From an uncultured Paracoccaceae bacterium (lineage in GTDB: Bacteria > Pseudomonadota > Alphaproteobacteria > Rhodobacterales > Rhodobacteraceae): a stretch of 64,000 bases of DNA. The stretch spans positions 62,001-126,000 of the forward strand of contig CALKXV010000014.1 of the NCBI GenBank assembly GCA_938005545.1, written 5' to 3'. Position 1 is the first letter of the stretch. Each line of letters starts with the position of its first letter. Positions 62,990-64,000 of this stretch are shown one piece after another. Position numbers and translations under genes: made by a program. The notes below the pieces were generated by a model. The model made no database searches, was not told the origin of the DNA, and was given only the letters and a program-made list of their open reading frames with translations.

Positions 62990-64000
62990 TTACCGATGCG
63001 CCGCCGCCAAAGCCTCGACAGCGGCCTGAACGTTCGTATTTGGGTTACACGAGCTGCGGGTTTCCAGACTGACGTGGATCAGGAACTGTTCGCACGTAGC
63101 CAGAACCTCTCCATCTGATGCGCGCTTCATCTCATGGGCCAGTTTCAGCTTTTTGCCTTCACCGATCAGTACACGTGTTTCAACGCGTATGGCTTCGCCG
63201 GCGTGGGTTTCGACCAGATATTTGATCGACGTTTCAACCGTGAAGTAACTCAGACCACCCGCGATGTAATCCGGGCCCGCACCGATATGCACCATGACCC
63301 CATCAGCGGCATCGGAGAACACCTGACCATAGCGGCTTTCGTTCATGTGCCCGTTGTAATCCGTCCAATCCGACGGGACCACGCGGGCCACCGTCACCAT
63401 CGGCACGGAGGCGTCCATGGGTTGCGGCAAAGTCGCGTCGTGATCCGCCAAGACTTGCCCCGCCCCGCTGCCTTCGCCCTTCAAGGCGCGCAGGATCGCC
63501 ACAAGGTTCCGGTCGCGCAGAGCTTCCAGTTCCCGGATCGACAGCGCACCCGATTGCGCATCCGATTGGTCGCCGATTTTCTTGGCCAGTTCCGGCGTCA
63601 GTTCCGGCACATCCATCAGCTTGGTCCAGGGCCAGGCCAGTGCGGGCCCGAATTGTTCGACGAAATGGGTCATGCCGCCCTCGCCACCTGCCACGCGGTA
63701 TGTTTCGAACAACCCCATCTGGGCCCATCTCAGACCGAACCCCAACCGGATCGCTTCGTCGATTTCTTCTGTGGTTGCGATGTCATCCTTGATCAACCAC
63801 AAAGCCTCGCGCCAGACCGCCTCCAAAAACCGATCGGCCAGATGCGCATCAATCTCGGCACGAACCACCAAAGGGCGCATCCCGACCGAGATCAACATAT
63901 CTTTCACGCGGTCCGCCGCGCCCGCATCGCCGCCCACCGACACCAGTTCGACAAGTGGCAAGAGGTAAACCGGGTTGAACGGATGGGCGACCATCAAACG
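62990..64000 (-). CDS. lcdH: Carnitine 3-dehydrogenase/betainyl-CoA thioesterase fusion, 3' part
   Basis: The frame is open past the right edge, so the N-terminal dinucleotide-binding domain is missing. Visible are the end of the 3-hydroxyacyl-CoA-dehydrogenase-type fold (MVAHPFNPVYLLPLVELV and the helical DRFLEAVWREALWL domain) and, from about residue 195 of this fragment, a hotdog thioesterase domain (PSDWTDYNGHMNESRYGQVF). This two-domain order matches the alphaproteobacterial L-carnitine dehydrogenase fused to betainyl-CoA thioesterase, which turns carnitine toward glycine betaine. The C-terminal tail is short and polar. Confidence 0.82.
   Translation of the reverse strand, partial: RLMVAHPFNPVYLLPLVELVSVGGDAGAADRVKDMLISVGMRPLVVRAEIDAHLADRFLEAVWREALWLIKDDIATTEEIDEAIRLGFGLRWAQMGLFETYRVAGGEGGMTHFVEQFGPALAWPWTKLMDVPELTPELAKKIGDQSDAQSGALSIRELEALRDRNLVAILRALKGEGSGAGQVLADHDATLPQPMDASVPMVTVARVVPSDWTDYNGHMNESRYGQVFSDAADGVMVHIGAGPDYIAGGLSYFTVETSIKYLVETHAGEAIRVETRVLIGEGKKLKLAHEMKRASDGEVLATCEQFLIHVSLETRSSCNPNTNVQAAVEALAAAHR

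Noticed and set aside
1-64000. CRISPR arrays, tRNA or rRNA genes, insertion sequences, prophage
   Set aside because: No regularly spaced repeats with unique spacers, no tRNA-like cloverleaf or CCA end noticed, and no transposase, integrase or phage protein among the coding regions. A tRNAscan run would settle the tRNA point.

Overview
This window looks like a chromosomal segment of an alphaproteobacterium of the Rhodobacteraceae (roseobacter-like). The grounds are high G+C, the gene orders nrdR-ribD, ribE-ribBA-ribH-nusB, dnaG-rpoD and gor-hflK-hflC, and the mix of TTT, TRAP and ABC uptake systems. I see no rRNA, tRNA, CRISPR array, phage, transposase or integrase. The first gene (aminopeptidase P) and the last (carnitine dehydrogenase/thioesterase) are cut by the window edges.

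Layout. 1-5610: aminopeptidase P, a DUF427 protein, a ClC channel, a LamB/YcsF (5-oxoprolinase A) protein and trigger factor. 5889-16752: a tricarboxylate island with a TctE/TctD two-component system, divergent TctC and a fused TctA-TctB permease, a PrpF/GalD-like isomerase, a small unknown protein, a D-2-hydroxyacid dehydrogenase, an AbrB-family membrane protein, a GntR repressor and a TcuA-like flavoprotein. Two sites sharing the core GTAT-N8-ATAC, one upstream of the small protein/dehydrogenase pair and one between gntR and tcuA, suggest one GntR regulon. 16763-22432: a minus-strand operon with a TRAP transporter, an amidase, a small membrane protein and a second hydroxyacid dehydrogenase.

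22818-33868 is the least familiar region: EamA exporter, 787-residue PIG-L deacetylase, ROK repressor, and divergently a sugar-type ABC transporter whose operon includes an argininosuccinate-lyase-like enzyme and a PfkB kinase. Overlapping stops and starts tie the genes on each strand together. It looks like a regulon for an N-substituted (possibly N-acylated amino-sugar) compound, and I do not recognise the pathway.

34287-40523 is housekeeping (rpiA, gor, hflK, hflC, a DUF2065 protein, sdaA). 40541-49520 holds the riboflavin genes, split by three capsule genes (kpsS, a Wza/KpsD-like lipoprotein, kpsC). The GTP cyclohydrolase II half of RibBA lacks its zinc cysteines. 49745-57488 has small proteins, rpoD, dnaG and glutamate dehydrogenase, with four GANTC (CcrM) sites packed upstream of rpoD. 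57778-60651 encodes Tad-pilus-type TadG/TadE proteins. The rest is a thioredoxin-fold protein, a HAD phosphatase, a MarR regulator and the carnitine enzyme.

All three binding-protein genes of the transporters (TTT, TRAP, ABC) are followed, before the permease gene, by a strong GC-rich stem-loop. This probably sets a high binding-protein to permease ratio.
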